A stretch of 64,000 nucleotides of DNA, from contig CAKSUM010000004.1 in NCBI GenBank assembly GCA_934501535.1, positions 72,610 through 136,609 on the forward strand, given 5' to 3'. The position numbers and the translations under genes are program-made. The first letter of the stretch is position 1. Each line of letters starts with the position of its first letter. Below, piece after piece: positions 57,281 to 64,000 of the stretch. Source of the DNA: an uncultured Clostridia bacterium (lineage in GTDB: Bacteria > Bacillota > Clostridia > UBA1381). The notes beneath the pieces were generated by a model. That model was not told the DNA's origin. It saw nothing but the letters and a program-made list of their open reading frames with translations, and did not search any database.

Positions 57281-58010
57281 ATTTGACGTTTTGACCCTGT
57301 TCCCGGAAATGTTCGAGGCGGTTTTGGGGGAAAGCATCACCGGACGCGCGCGCGCAGCCGGGCTGATTGAAATGAATTTTACGAATATTCGCGATTTTTC
57401 CGCGAATAAGCATCGGAAAACCGATGACTACCCGTATTCCGGCGGCGGAGGAATGATTATGACGCCGCAGCCCATTTATGACGCGTACATGTCGGTCACG
57501 AAGGACTGCGAAAAAAAACCGCATACAATTTTTATGTCGCCGCAGGGCGCGGTGTTCAACCAGAAAAAGGCGGTTGAGCTGTCGAAGCTTGACCGTATCG
57601 TGTTTCTGTGCGGACATTACGAGGGCGTGGATCAGCGCATTATCGACATGCTTGTCGATGAGGAAATCTCAATCGGCGATTTTGTCCTGACCGGCGGCGA
57701 GCTGCCGGCGATGACCGTTATTGACGCGGTCAGCCGCATGATTCCGGGCGTTCTGGCGAGCGAGGACTCCTACAAAAACGAGAGTCATTTTTCGGGACTT
57801 TTGGAATATCCGCAGTATACGCACCCGCAGGAATTTATGGGCATTAAAATTCCGGAAATTCTTGTTTCGGGACATCATAAGAATATCGAGCAGTGGAAAC
57901 GCCGCGCGGCGCTTATAAATACGCTGAAAAAACGCCCCGACATGCTCGAAAATGCACCGCTCACCGAGGAAGATAAGAAGTTTTTAAAAGAATTTCGCGA
58001 AAAAAGTTGA
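57273..58010 (+). CDS. trmD: tRNA (guanine37-N1)-methyltransferase
   Basis: 245 residues from ATG 57273, overlapping rimM. SPOUT fold with the trefoil-knot S-adenosylmethionine site: DYPYSGGGGMIMTPQP, LCGHYEGVDQRIIDMLVDEEISIGDFVLTGGELPA (cited as GHYEGVDQR and SIGDFVLTGGE), and LLEYPQYTHP. It methylates G37 and prevents frameshifting. The usual next gene, rplS, does not follow; the murA promoter overlaps the trmD stop codon. Confidence 0.97.
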   Translation: MIKFDVLTLFPEMFEAVLGESITGRARAAGLIEMNFTNIRDFSANKHRKTDDYPYSGGGGMIMTPQPIYDAYMSVTKDCEKKPHTIFMSPQGAVFNQKKAVELSKLDRIVFLCGHYEGVDQRIIDMLVDEEISIGDFVLTGGELPAMTVIDAVSRMIPGVLASEDSYKNESHFSGLLEYPQYTHPQEFMGIKIPEILVSGHHKNIEQWKRRAALINTLKKRPDMLENAPLTEEDKKFLKEFREKS

Positions 58011-58035
58011 TTTTACGGCGTTTTTTTGATATAAT
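58007..58035 (+). promoter_or_regulatory. Promoter of murA-ftsQ
   Basis: TTGATT (58007-58012, overlapping the trmD stop), 17-base spacer, TATAAT (58030-58035). Confidence 0.82.
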
Positions 58036-58052
58036 AAGATGATAAAGGAACA

Positions 58053-58101
58053 CTCCCGGCGGTCTGACATAGTATACAGTATGTAAACAGTAGACCGGGA
58101 G
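58053..58101 (+). promoter_or_regulatory. murA leader hairpin that masks the ribosome site
   Basis: CTCCCG-(GCG)-GTCT (58053-58065) pairs with AGAC-CGGGAG (58092-58101). The right arm includes the GGGAG of the murA ribosome site. The 26-base loop contains ACATAGTATACAGTATGT, itself nearly palindromic. The hairpin would lower initiation at the GTG start at 58110 unless opened. Confidence 0.55.
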
Positions 58102-58109
58102 GTGTTTGT

Positions 58110-59363
58110 GTGAGCAAGCTGGAAATTTCCGGCGGCAGAAAAATGGAGGGCGAAATCGACGTCCAAGGCGCGAAAAACGCGGTTCTTCCGATACTTGCCG
58201 CCGCAATTTTAAGCGATGGAAAAAACATAATTTACAACTGTCCGCGGCTGCGCGACGTCGAAATGACGATTGAGGTTTTAAAAAATCTCGGCTGCCGCGT
58301 AAAATGGGAGAAGAATTGCCTGGAGGTGGATTCCTCCGGTATTTCCGGATATACTATTCCCGATGAGCTTATGCGTCAGATGCGTTCGTCCATAATTTTT
58401 CTGGGCGCAATTATTTCAAAATTCGGAAAGGCTGAGGTTTCGATGCCCGGCGGCTGCGAAATCGGCAACAGACCGATTGACCTGCACTTAAAGGCACTGC
58501 GTCAGCTCGGTATCGACATTACCGAATCGCACGGATTTATTCACTGCACTGCGGAGCACCCGGAGGCGGCGAACATACATCTTGATTTTCCGAGTGTGGG
58601 CGCTACCGAAAACACTATGCTCGCCGCGTGTATGATTGACGGTATAACCGTCATAGAAAATGCCGCGCGTGAGCCGGAAATCGTGGATTTACAGAATTTC
58701 TTAAACCGCATGGGCGCAAAAATCAAGGGCGCCGGCAGCGACACGGTTACCATCGAGGGCGTACATAAGCTTTACGGCGTTGAATACACCGTTATCCCCG
58801 ACCGCATCGCAGCAGCGACGTATCTCGCGTGCGCGGCTTCGTCGAACGGGACGGTTATCCTGAAAAACGCCGACAGCTCGCATATGGGTGCGATGATTAA
58901 CATTCTGAAAGATATGGGCTGCCGCATGTATACCGAGAAAACCAAGATAATTCTTCAGCCGGCACGCGTTTTAAAGAGTGTGGCAGCGCTCAAAACGATG
59001 CCGTATCCGGGGTTCCCGACCGATATTCAGTCGCCGTTTATGGCGCTTGCGACCCAATGCCGCGGTACCACGGTGTTTGTTGAAAACATTTTTGAAAACC
59101 GCTTTCAGCATATCGAGGAGCTTGTGCGCATGGGCGCGGATATACAGACCGACGGCAGGGTTGCCGTTGTAATAGGCAAAAGCCGCCTTACCGGCGCAAA
59201 GGTGATGGCAAAAGAGCTTCGCGGAGGAGCGGCGCTCGTGGTTGCGGCACTTGCCGCCGAGGGGAAAACCGAAATTGACAATGTGAAATATATCGACAGA
59301 GGTTATGAGAATATCGAGAAAGCTCTATCCTCATGCGGTATTGATATAAAACGAAAAGAGTGA
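58110..59363 (+). CDS. murA: UDP-N-acetylglucosamine 1-carboxyvinyltransferase
   Basis: 417 residues from GTG 58110, seven bases after GGAGG. VQGAKNAVLPILAAAIL with the conserved Lys-Asn pair, MPGGCEIGNRPIDLHLKAL with the fosfomycin-target Cys116, and the second-domain motif YPGFPTDIQSPFMAL. It commits UDP-GlcNAc to peptidoglycan synthesis by adding enolpyruvate. It is ten bases ahead of ftsQ and has a leader hairpin over its ribosome site. Confidence 0.97.
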   Translation: MSKLEISGGRKMEGEIDVQGAKNAVLPILAAAILSDGKNIIYNCPRLRDVEMTIEVLKNLGCRVKWEKNCLEVDSSGISGYTIPDELMRQMRSSIIFLGAIISKFGKAEVSMPGGCEIGNRPIDLHLKALRQLGIDITESHGFIHCTAEHPEAANIHLDFPSVGATENTMLAACMIDGITVIENAAREPEIVDLQNFLNRMGAKIKGAGSDTVTIEGVHKLYGVEYTVIPDRIAAATYLACAASSNGTVILKNADSSHMGAMINILKDMGCRMYTEKTKIILQPARVLKSVAALKTMPYPGFPTDIQSPFMALATQCRGTTVFVENIFENRFQHIEELVRMGADIQTDGRVAVVIGKSRLTGAKVMAKELRGGAALVVAALAAEGKTEIDNVKYIDRGYENIEKALSSCGIDIKRKE

Positions 59364-59372
59364 AAAACGCGT

Positions 59373-60161
59373 ATGGCAAAAAGGAAAGTAACCGAAGAGA
59401 GCTTTAAGGCTCGCCACAATAAGCGGCGTCAGAAACGGATTCGCGAACAGAAAATCAGAAGATATACCTTCTTTACCGTTCTGGCGCTTATTGCGGTGCT
59501 TTCCGTGATGTTTTTCACGCCGATTTTTAACATTAAAACCATAAACGTGACGGGAAATTCAAAGCTCAGCACGGAACAGATTACCGCTCAGATTGACTAT
59601 GTCAGCGGAAAAAATCTGTTCCGTGCGGGCAAACGCGGTATTCGGAAAAAGCTTTCCGAGCTTGCGTATGTGGAAAACGTCATTATAAAAAAACGGCCGT
59701 TTCCGCCGTCGCTGACCGTGCAGATAGAGGAGTGCAAGCCCATCTGTCAGCTTGCATACGCCGACGCGTTTATCGTTATCGACAGAAACGGAAAAATTCT
59801 GGAAAAAGCCCCCGAAAAACAGGAGGGAATACCTGTTCTCGAGGGAACCTCAATCGTTTCCGCAAACGAGGGCGAACAGATTGCCTTTAAGGACGCGGAC
59901 ACACAAAAAATTATTATATCGTGCATAGGATACATGGAAAAAGCGGATATAATAAAGGATATAACAACTATGTCCTTTGAGGATATGACAAATATTACTT
60001 TCAACTATCAGAACCGCCTTGATATAATCTGCGGAACGCATATCGATTTTCAGCGCAAGCTCGCGCTGTTGAAAGAGGCGGTAAATTCCAACAAGCTGAA
60101 TGAAAATTCACGCGGAACAATCAACCTTTCCACAACAGGAAAAGCTATTTATACACCATAA
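59373..60161 (+). CDS. ftsQ: Cell division protein FtsQ/DivIB
   Basis: 262 residues from ATG 59373. A basic cytoplasmic N-terminus (RHNKRRQKRIREQKIRR), one membrane helix (about 30-50), then the POTRA domain (FNIKTINVTGNSKLSTEQI, KKLSELAYVENVIIKKRPFPPSLTVQI cited in part) and a beta domain. It links FtsL/FtsB and the septal synthase. Position between murA and ftsZ supports it. Sequence in this family is weakly conserved, but the layout is clear. Confidence 0.9.
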   Translation: MAKRKVTEESFKARHNKRRQKRIREQKIRRYTFFTVLALIAVLSVMFFTPIFNIKTINVTGNSKLSTEQITAQIDYVSGKNLFRAGKRGIRKKLSELAYVENVIIKKRPFPPSLTVQIEECKPICQLAYADAFIVIDRNGKILEKAPEKQEGIPVLEGTSIVSANEGEQIAFKDADTQKIIISCIGYMEKADIIKDITTMSFEDMTNITFNYQNRLDIICGTHIDFQRKLALLKEAVNSNKLNENSRGTINLSTTGKAIYTP

Positions 60162-60215
60162 TTGTTAAAAAAGGTAAAATTTTCGTCATTTTTCAAATTT
60201 TTTTTGAATTATCTA

Positions 60216-60244
60216 TTGAAATAATTAAAAAAACATAGTAAAAT
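60216..60244 (+). promoter_or_regulatory. Promoter of ftsZ
   Basis: TTGAAA (60216-60221), 17-base spacer, TAAAAT (60239-60244). A second TATAAT lies at 60252-60257 without a matching -35 box. Confidence 0.65.
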
Positions 60245-60285
60245 AAAATTGTATAATCAGATAATAGACTAAGGAGGATATATAT

Positions 60286-61440
60286 ATGGGTAACAATATG
60301 GATTTTGTGACCGATACAACCGCTGCTCAGCCTACGGACGGCGCACGCATTAAGGTAATCGGCATCGGCGGCGGCGGAAACAACGCTGTTGACAGAATGA
60401 TTGATGCAAATGTTTCCAAGGCAGAATTTATTGCCGTAAATACCGACCTGCAGCAGCTTAAGACGGTTAAGGCTCCCGTTGCGCTCCAGATAGGGACAAG
60501 ACTCACCCAGGGACTCGGCGCAGGCGCTAAACCGGAAATCGGTCAGAAAGCGGCAGAAGAAACAGAAAGCGCTATTAAAGAACTTCTTGAAAATACCGAA
60601 ATGGTGTTCATCACGGCAGGAATGGGCGGCGGCACAGGTACAGGTGCGGCTCCCGTTATCGCTAAGCTTGCAAAGGATATGGGTATACTTACCGTTGCGG
60701 TTGTTACAAAACCGTTCTTCTTCGAGGGCCCGCAAAGAGCAAGAAACGCAGAACAGGGTATCGAGCAGCTGTCGGCAAATGTTGACGCTATCGTTACTAT
60801 CCCCAACGATTTGCTTCTGAAAACCGCAGACAAGAAGATTTCAATAAAAGATTCGTTCAAGCTTGCCGATGAGGTGCTCCGTCAGGGCGTTGCCGGTATC
60901 ATCGAGGTTATCGCTCAGAACGGCATTATCAGCTGTGACTTCGCGGACGTAAGCACAATTATGCGTGATTCGGGCGTTGCACACATGGGTATCGGTATCG
61001 GTAAGGGCGAAAATGCCGCACAGGACGCAGTTCGTGCAGCTATCGAATCGCCGCTTCTTGAAACAAGCATCTCCGGTGCACATAACGTACTTCTTAACAT
61101 CACCGGCGGCACGGAGTTCTCACTTGTTGATATGGGTGAGGTTTCGTCTATCGTACGCGAAATGGTATCGCAGGACGCTAATATTATCGTTGGTACCGCA
61201 GTTGATGAAAATATGAAGGATGAAATTAAGGTTACATTGATTGCAACCGGTCTGAATGCTAAGAATAAGAGGGGCATAAAGACGGATACCATTACTCCGA
61301 CAGCTCCCAAGACAACCGATTTCGGCTCGCATGTTCCTACGTTCACGGCAACAAATGACGATGACGCAATCTTCTCGAGAACGTTGAAATCGGGTATGGA
61401 CAGCGTGAATGTTCCGTCATTCTTTAAGCCGAAAAACTAA
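60286..61440 (+). CDS. ftsZ: Cell division protein FtsZ
   Basis: 384 residues from ATG 60286 after AAGGAGG. Tubulin-like GTPase: GGGGNNAVDRMID, the signature GGGTGTGAAPVIA, and NDLLL. The C-terminal linker is short (about 45 residues) and the tip VNVPSFFKPKN corresponds to the conserved tail that binds partners such as FtsA, SepF or ZapA. It forms the division ring. No ftsA is adjacent, and the gene after it is not spoIIGA or a sporulation sigma gene as in many spore formers. Confidence 0.97.
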   Translation: MGNNMDFVTDTTAAQPTDGARIKVIGIGGGGNNAVDRMIDANVSKAEFIAVNTDLQQLKTVKAPVALQIGTRLTQGLGAGAKPEIGQKAAEETESAIKELLENTEMVFITAGMGGGTGTGAAPVIAKLAKDMGILTVAVVTKPFFFEGPQRARNAEQGIEQLSANVDAIVTIPNDLLLKTADKKISIKDSFKLADEVLRQGVAGIIEVIAQNGIISCDFADVSTIMRDSGVAHMGIGIGKGENAAQDAVRAAIESPLLETSISGAHNVLLNITGGTEFSLVDMGEVSSIVREMVSQDANIIVGTAVDENMKDEIKVTLIATGLNAKNKRGIKTDTITPTAPKTTDFGSHVPTFTATNDDDAIFSRTLKSGMDSVNVPSFFKPKN

Positions 61441-61516
61441 AAATTAAAAGCAACCGTGCGGCAGATGCGCGCTGACCGGATAATTCCGGGACAAGTTGCG
61501 AAAAAAATCATTTAAG

Positions 61517-61564
61517 AACCCCGTGCGCGATGATGTTTCTTATATATCACAGCGCAGGGGTTTT
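61517..61564 (+). terminator. Terminator of ftsZ
   Basis: AACCCC(G)TGCGC pairs with GCGCAGGGGTT around a 23-base AT-rich loop, then TTTT. Confidence 0.72.
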
Positions 61565-61692
61565 GATGAAATCACAAAAATTGATTTTGATGCGGCGGAG
61601 AGATAAAACCGCGATGCGTATATAATATCCTTTTGCGAGGGTTCTTGCACATATGCGCCTTACGGAAGTCAAACCGCCGTGTGTTTTTTTCA

Positions 61693-61701
61693 TGTTATAA
61701 T
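61693..61701 (+). promoter_or_regulatory. Extended -10 promoter of eda-dgoK
   Basis: TGT-TATAAT (61693-61701) is an extended -10 element 36 bases upstream of the start codon; no good -35 box is seen 17 bases further up. An additional TATAAT lies at 61621-61626 on the plus strand. Confidence 0.5.
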
Positions 61702-61736
61702 GTGTGCCGCCCCGTGGCGGAGGAATGGAGATTGGT

Positions 61737-62408
61737 ATGAATCGGGATATAACGGAAGAAATTTTGGAAAAAAAGATAATTGCAATTGTGCGCGGAGTTG
61801 AAAAAGACTTGCTGGTTCCGCTTGCGGAGGCGCTGTATGCCGGAGGTATACGGTTTATGGAAATCACGTTCGACCAAAGCGGAAAATGTCCGGCGGAGGA
61901 AACGGCGGACGGTATCCGTATTCTGTCGGAGAAAATGCAGGGGCGCATGGACATCGGCGCAGGCACCGTGCTGACGAAGGAACAGGTTGTGCTTGCAAAG
62001 GGCGCCGGAGCAAAATTTATCATTTCTCCGGACACCAATCCGGAGGTTATCCGCGAAACAAAAAGACTGCAAATGCTCTCTCTGCCCGGCGCGTTTACGC
62101 CGAGTGAGGCGCAGTGCGCGTATGCGGCAGGGGCGGATTTCGTCAAGCTTTTCCCGATAGGGAATATGGGCGTTGATTATATAAAGGCAATTGCGGCGCC
62201 GCTTTGTCATATTCCGTTTTTGGCGGTCGGCGGCGTGGATAATGAGAATATGCCCGAATATCTTAATGCCGGCGTGTGCGGCTTTGGAATAGGTTCGACG
62301 CTGATTCGTAAGGATTGGATAAGGGAGGGGCGGTTTTCCGACCTGACAGAACTGGCATTAAAATACACAAAGGTGATTGAGGAGTGGAATGATGTACATA
62401 GTCATTGA
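61737..62408 (+). CDS. eda: KDPG/KDPGal aldolase
   Basis: 223 residues from ATG 61737 after GGAG; eleven upstream codons are excluded. Class I aldolase barrel: KKIIAIVRGV, GGIRFMEITF with the catalytic Glu, GAGTVLTKEQV, FIISPDTNPEV, and DFVKLFPIG with the Schiff-base Lys137. It splits 2-keto-3-deoxy-6-phospho(galacto/gluco)nate to pyruvate and glyceraldehyde 3-phosphate. Next to a KDGal kinase gene, which suggests galactonate or a uronic-acid route rather than Entner-Doudoroff use alone. Confidence 0.93.
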   Translation: MNRDITEEILEKKIIAIVRGVEKDLLVPLAEALYAGGIRFMEITFDQSGKCPAEETADGIRILSEKMQGRMDIGAGTVLTKEQVVLAKGAGAKFIISPDTNPEVIRETKRLQMLSLPGAFTPSEAQCAYAAGADFVKLFPIGNMGVDYIKAIAAPLCHIPFLAVGGVDNENMPEYLNAGVCGFGIGSTLIRKDWIREGRFSDLTELALKYTKVIEEWNDVHSH

Positions 62409-63273
62409 CGGCGGAACAACAAATACGAGGATTTATACGGTTGATAAATCTCGGGTTTCGTTATATGCGCGCGCGGAGGTCGGAGCCGGGAAAAACAGCG
62501 GATTGGCGGAATTTGTGGGCAGCGCCCTTTCGGGGCTTTCTGCTGCGGAAAACACGCCGGTGATAGCCTCGGGCATGATAACAAGCGCGTCGGGACTGTA
62601 TGATTTGCCGCACCTTTGCGCACCTGCCGGGATACGGGAGCTGCATGACGGAATAAAAAAGGCTGTTATTCCTCAAATCGGCGGCAGGGAGATTTGCTTT
62701 ATTCCCGGCGTGCGGACGGACAGTGACATGATGCGCGGCGAGGAAACGGAACTGGCAGGGCTGACAGATGAATTTTTGCCGGATTGCGCATATATTCTGC
62801 CGGGCACACACTCTAAATGCGTTCAGATTGATTGCAGCGGAAAAATTTCTGAGTTTTTCACCATGCTGACGGGAGAACTGCTTTCCGCCGTGAAAACAGG
62901 CACTATTGCAGGAAAAAGTTTTTCGTTTTGCGATACGTTTGTTCCGGAATATTTGTTTTCGGGATTTGAATTTTGCAGAGAATACGGAATAAATGAAGCA
63001 TTGTTCCGTTGCCGGACGCTTGCGGTCTTGCAGGGGTGCACAGAGGAAGAAGTATACAGTTTTTGCCTGGGAGCGGTCTTGTGCGGCGAAACGGAGAGGA
63101 TAAATAAAATTTCCGCAAATAAGATTATTTTTGCAGGAAAAAAGGAGCTGCGTGAACCGGAGGCGCTTTTGATGAGAACGTATTATCGGAAAGAGGTGCA
63201 CTGCCTTTCGGAGGAAACATGCAAAAATGCTGTTGCGCTGGGCGCTGTCAGAATTTATGAGTTTCACGGCTGA
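62392..63273 (+). CDS. dgoK: 2-dehydro-3-deoxygalactonokinase
   Basis: 293 residues; ATG 62392 (or 62389) lies after GAGGAG inside the end of eda, overlapping it by 17-20 bases. Sugar-kinase fold with phosphate loop YIVIDGGTTNTRIY, then ASGMITSASGLYDLPH, PGVRTDSDMMRGEETELAG and LPGTHSKCVQID, all features of DgoK. It phosphorylates 2-keto-3-deoxygalactonate, the substrate of the coupled aldolase. Transport and dehydratase genes of the pathway are not in the window. A hairpin (GACGGTTTTA/TAAAACCGTC, 63272-63298) follows without a T run. Confidence 0.92.
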   Translation: MYIVIDGGTTNTRIYTVDKSRVSLYARAEVGAGKNSGLAEFVGSALSGLSAAENTPVIASGMITSASGLYDLPHLCAPAGIRELHDGIKKAVIPQIGGREICFIPGVRTDSDMMRGEETELAGLTDEFLPDCAYILPGTHSKCVQIDCSGKISEFFTMLTGELLSAVKTGTIAGKSFSFCDTFVPEYLFSGFEFCREYGINEALFRCRTLAVLQGCTEEEVYSFCLGAVLCGETERINKISANKIIFAGKKELREPEALLMRTYYRKEVHCLSEETCKNAVALGAVRIYEFHG

Positions 63274-63298
63274 CGGTTTTATGCAAACTAAAACCGTC
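63272..63298 (+). other. Hairpin after dgoK
   Basis: GACGGTTTTA, seven-base loop, TAAAACCGTC. It overlaps the dgoK stop and lacks a T tail, so it may protect the mRNA 3' end or terminate with a factor. Confidence 0.5.
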
Positions 63299-63395
63299 CG
63301 GGAGGCAAAGCGCCGTATATGCCGGAAAACGGCTGTAAAAGTGCAGGTATTGACAGACAAGAATTTTTTATGAATGTTATAGTGTAATAAACGAT

Positions 63396-64000
63396 TTACA
63401 TAGATATTCCGCCGATTGACGGCGGTTTCAGCCCGTATGATTTTGTGTGATACATATTATACAATTCATTATCTGTAATATCGTTTATATTGAGTTTGCC
63501 GATTTTGTCTTTTAAAATTAACAAAAAAGAAAAAAATTCCGCTTCACACGTAAATTTTATAAAAAATTTTTTCTTTTCTCTGCCGCAAATCAGATAAAAA
63601 TTTGTTGATTTTTTTCGCGTATTACTTTCAACCGCAGAATTTCTGTCGCGTACATAAAAATCTATATCTGATAATGAATATATAGATTCTTTTAGATGTT
63701 TTTTCGTGTCTTGTTTGATGATAGGTGCTGCATATAGCTTTAAACAGTTATCGCACAAAATCATTTTATGTATTTGCTTTGTGCTATAAACGGATTTAAA
63801 CAATAGCATGACTATTATTAAAAAGAATATTAATACATAGTTAATATTAATGTCAAATGCTGATTTTGCAGCAATATACTTTGTAGTTAATGAAAGAACT
63901 GTTATTATCCAAATTGAAATTACTGGGGGCAATCCCTCATTTTGTGTAAACCTCAAAATTGGCTCCAAAATGATAATATAATCTAAGTAGTTTTTTGTGG
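63396..64000 (-). CDS. AT-rich membrane protein of unknown function, probably cut by right edge
   Basis: The frame is open from base 64000 to the stop at 63396. Internal starts exist (TTG at 63968 or 63956, the latter six bases after GGAG), giving 186-190 residues, but the upstream codons (KNYLDYIIILE) continue without a stop and read as a membrane helix, so the true start may be outside. Two hydrophobic segments (residues about 14-34 and 42-62 from 63968) are followed by a soluble part with CDNC and charged beta-type sequence. No family recognised. It is far more AT-rich than the genes to its left, a possible sign of transfer. Confidence 0.5.
   Translation of the reverse strand, partial: TKNYLDYIIILEPILRFTQNEGLPPVISIWIITVLSLTTKYIAAKSAFDININYVLIFFLIIVMLLFKSVYSTKQIHKMILCDNCLKLYAAPIIKQDTKKHLKESIYSLSDIDFYVRDRNSAVESNTRKKSTNFYLICGREKKKFFIKFTCEAEFFSFLLILKDKIGKLNINDITDNELYNMYHTKSYGLKPPSIGGISM

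Overview
The window looks like chromosome from an uncultured or little-studied anaerobic member of the Bacillota, class Clostridia. The signs are canonical TTGACA/TATAAT promoters with 17-base spacers, strong AGGAGG ribosome sites, GTG and TTG starts, SLH surface domains, a glycogen operon, PrsA, YlxM and CarD proteins, and Clostridia-type gene order (rpsF-ssb-rpsR; ylxM-ffh-rpsP-khpA-rimM-trmD; pth-mfd-prsA; murA-ftsQ-ftsZ). I see no rRNA, tRNA, CRISPR array, prophage or intact insertion sequence. This taxonomic placement is inference from gene content only.

Layout. 1-8.5 kb: edge-truncated G5/YabE-like cell-wall protein, small membrane proteins, a RAYT-type transposase relative with REP-like remnants, a calcium-type P-ATPase, an ECF sigma/anti-sigma pair and an HtrA protease. 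8.6-10.2 kb: XRE regulator and the S6-SSB-S18 operon. 10.4-19.6 kb: carbohydrate block on the minus strand (GH106-like hydrolase, GH13 amylase, glgP, glgA). 19.8-23 kb: first ferrous-iron locus (feoA-feoB) translationally coupled to a tRNA-dihydrouridine synthase. 23-28 kb: secreted envelope proteins (L,D-transpeptidase, SLH/PstS-like fusion, polysaccharide deacetylase). 28-32 kb: gapA, a DUF1275 membrane protein, carD-ispD-ispF. 32-38.3 kb: zinc-ribbon/YARHG membrane protein, then a metal-responsive DtxR/MntR-like repressor divergent from a second feo locus (feoA, a hairpin-repeat array, feoA, feoB, a Cys-rich membrane protein and a new 44-residue membrane ORF). 38.4-43.2 kb: NSS transporter, a second array of the same repeat, NfeD-SPFH-Mrp/ApbC, PspC. 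43-54 kb: minus-strand housekeeping block alaS-truB-ribF-glmU(C-terminal domain)-pth-mfd-prsA. 54-61.5 kb: ylxM-ffh-rpsP-khpA-rimM-trmD and murA-ftsQ-ftsZ. 61.7-64 kb: eda-dgoK sugar-acid genes and an AT-rich membrane protein that runs to the right edge.

How they work together. Iron is a theme: two complete Feo systems with different apparent operators (a Fur-like 7-1-7 site for the first, a 7-6-7 palindrome over the -10 box for the second, next to a DtxR/MntR-like gene) and an Mrp/ApbC Fe-S carrier. Envelope biology is another: SLH anchoring, L,D-transpeptidase, deacetylase, MurA, FtsQ/FtsZ, HtrA and PrsA foldase.

The least explained signal is a family of about 110-123-base tandem repeats found in two places, starting exactly at the stop codon of feoA (34.47 kb) and of the NSS transporter gene (39.73 kb). 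The units share an imperfect hairpin core, but in each place the outer right arm of the first unit is the reverse complement of the 3' end of that particular upstream gene, stop codon included. I know of no named element with this behaviour, and this is the candidate I would examine first.
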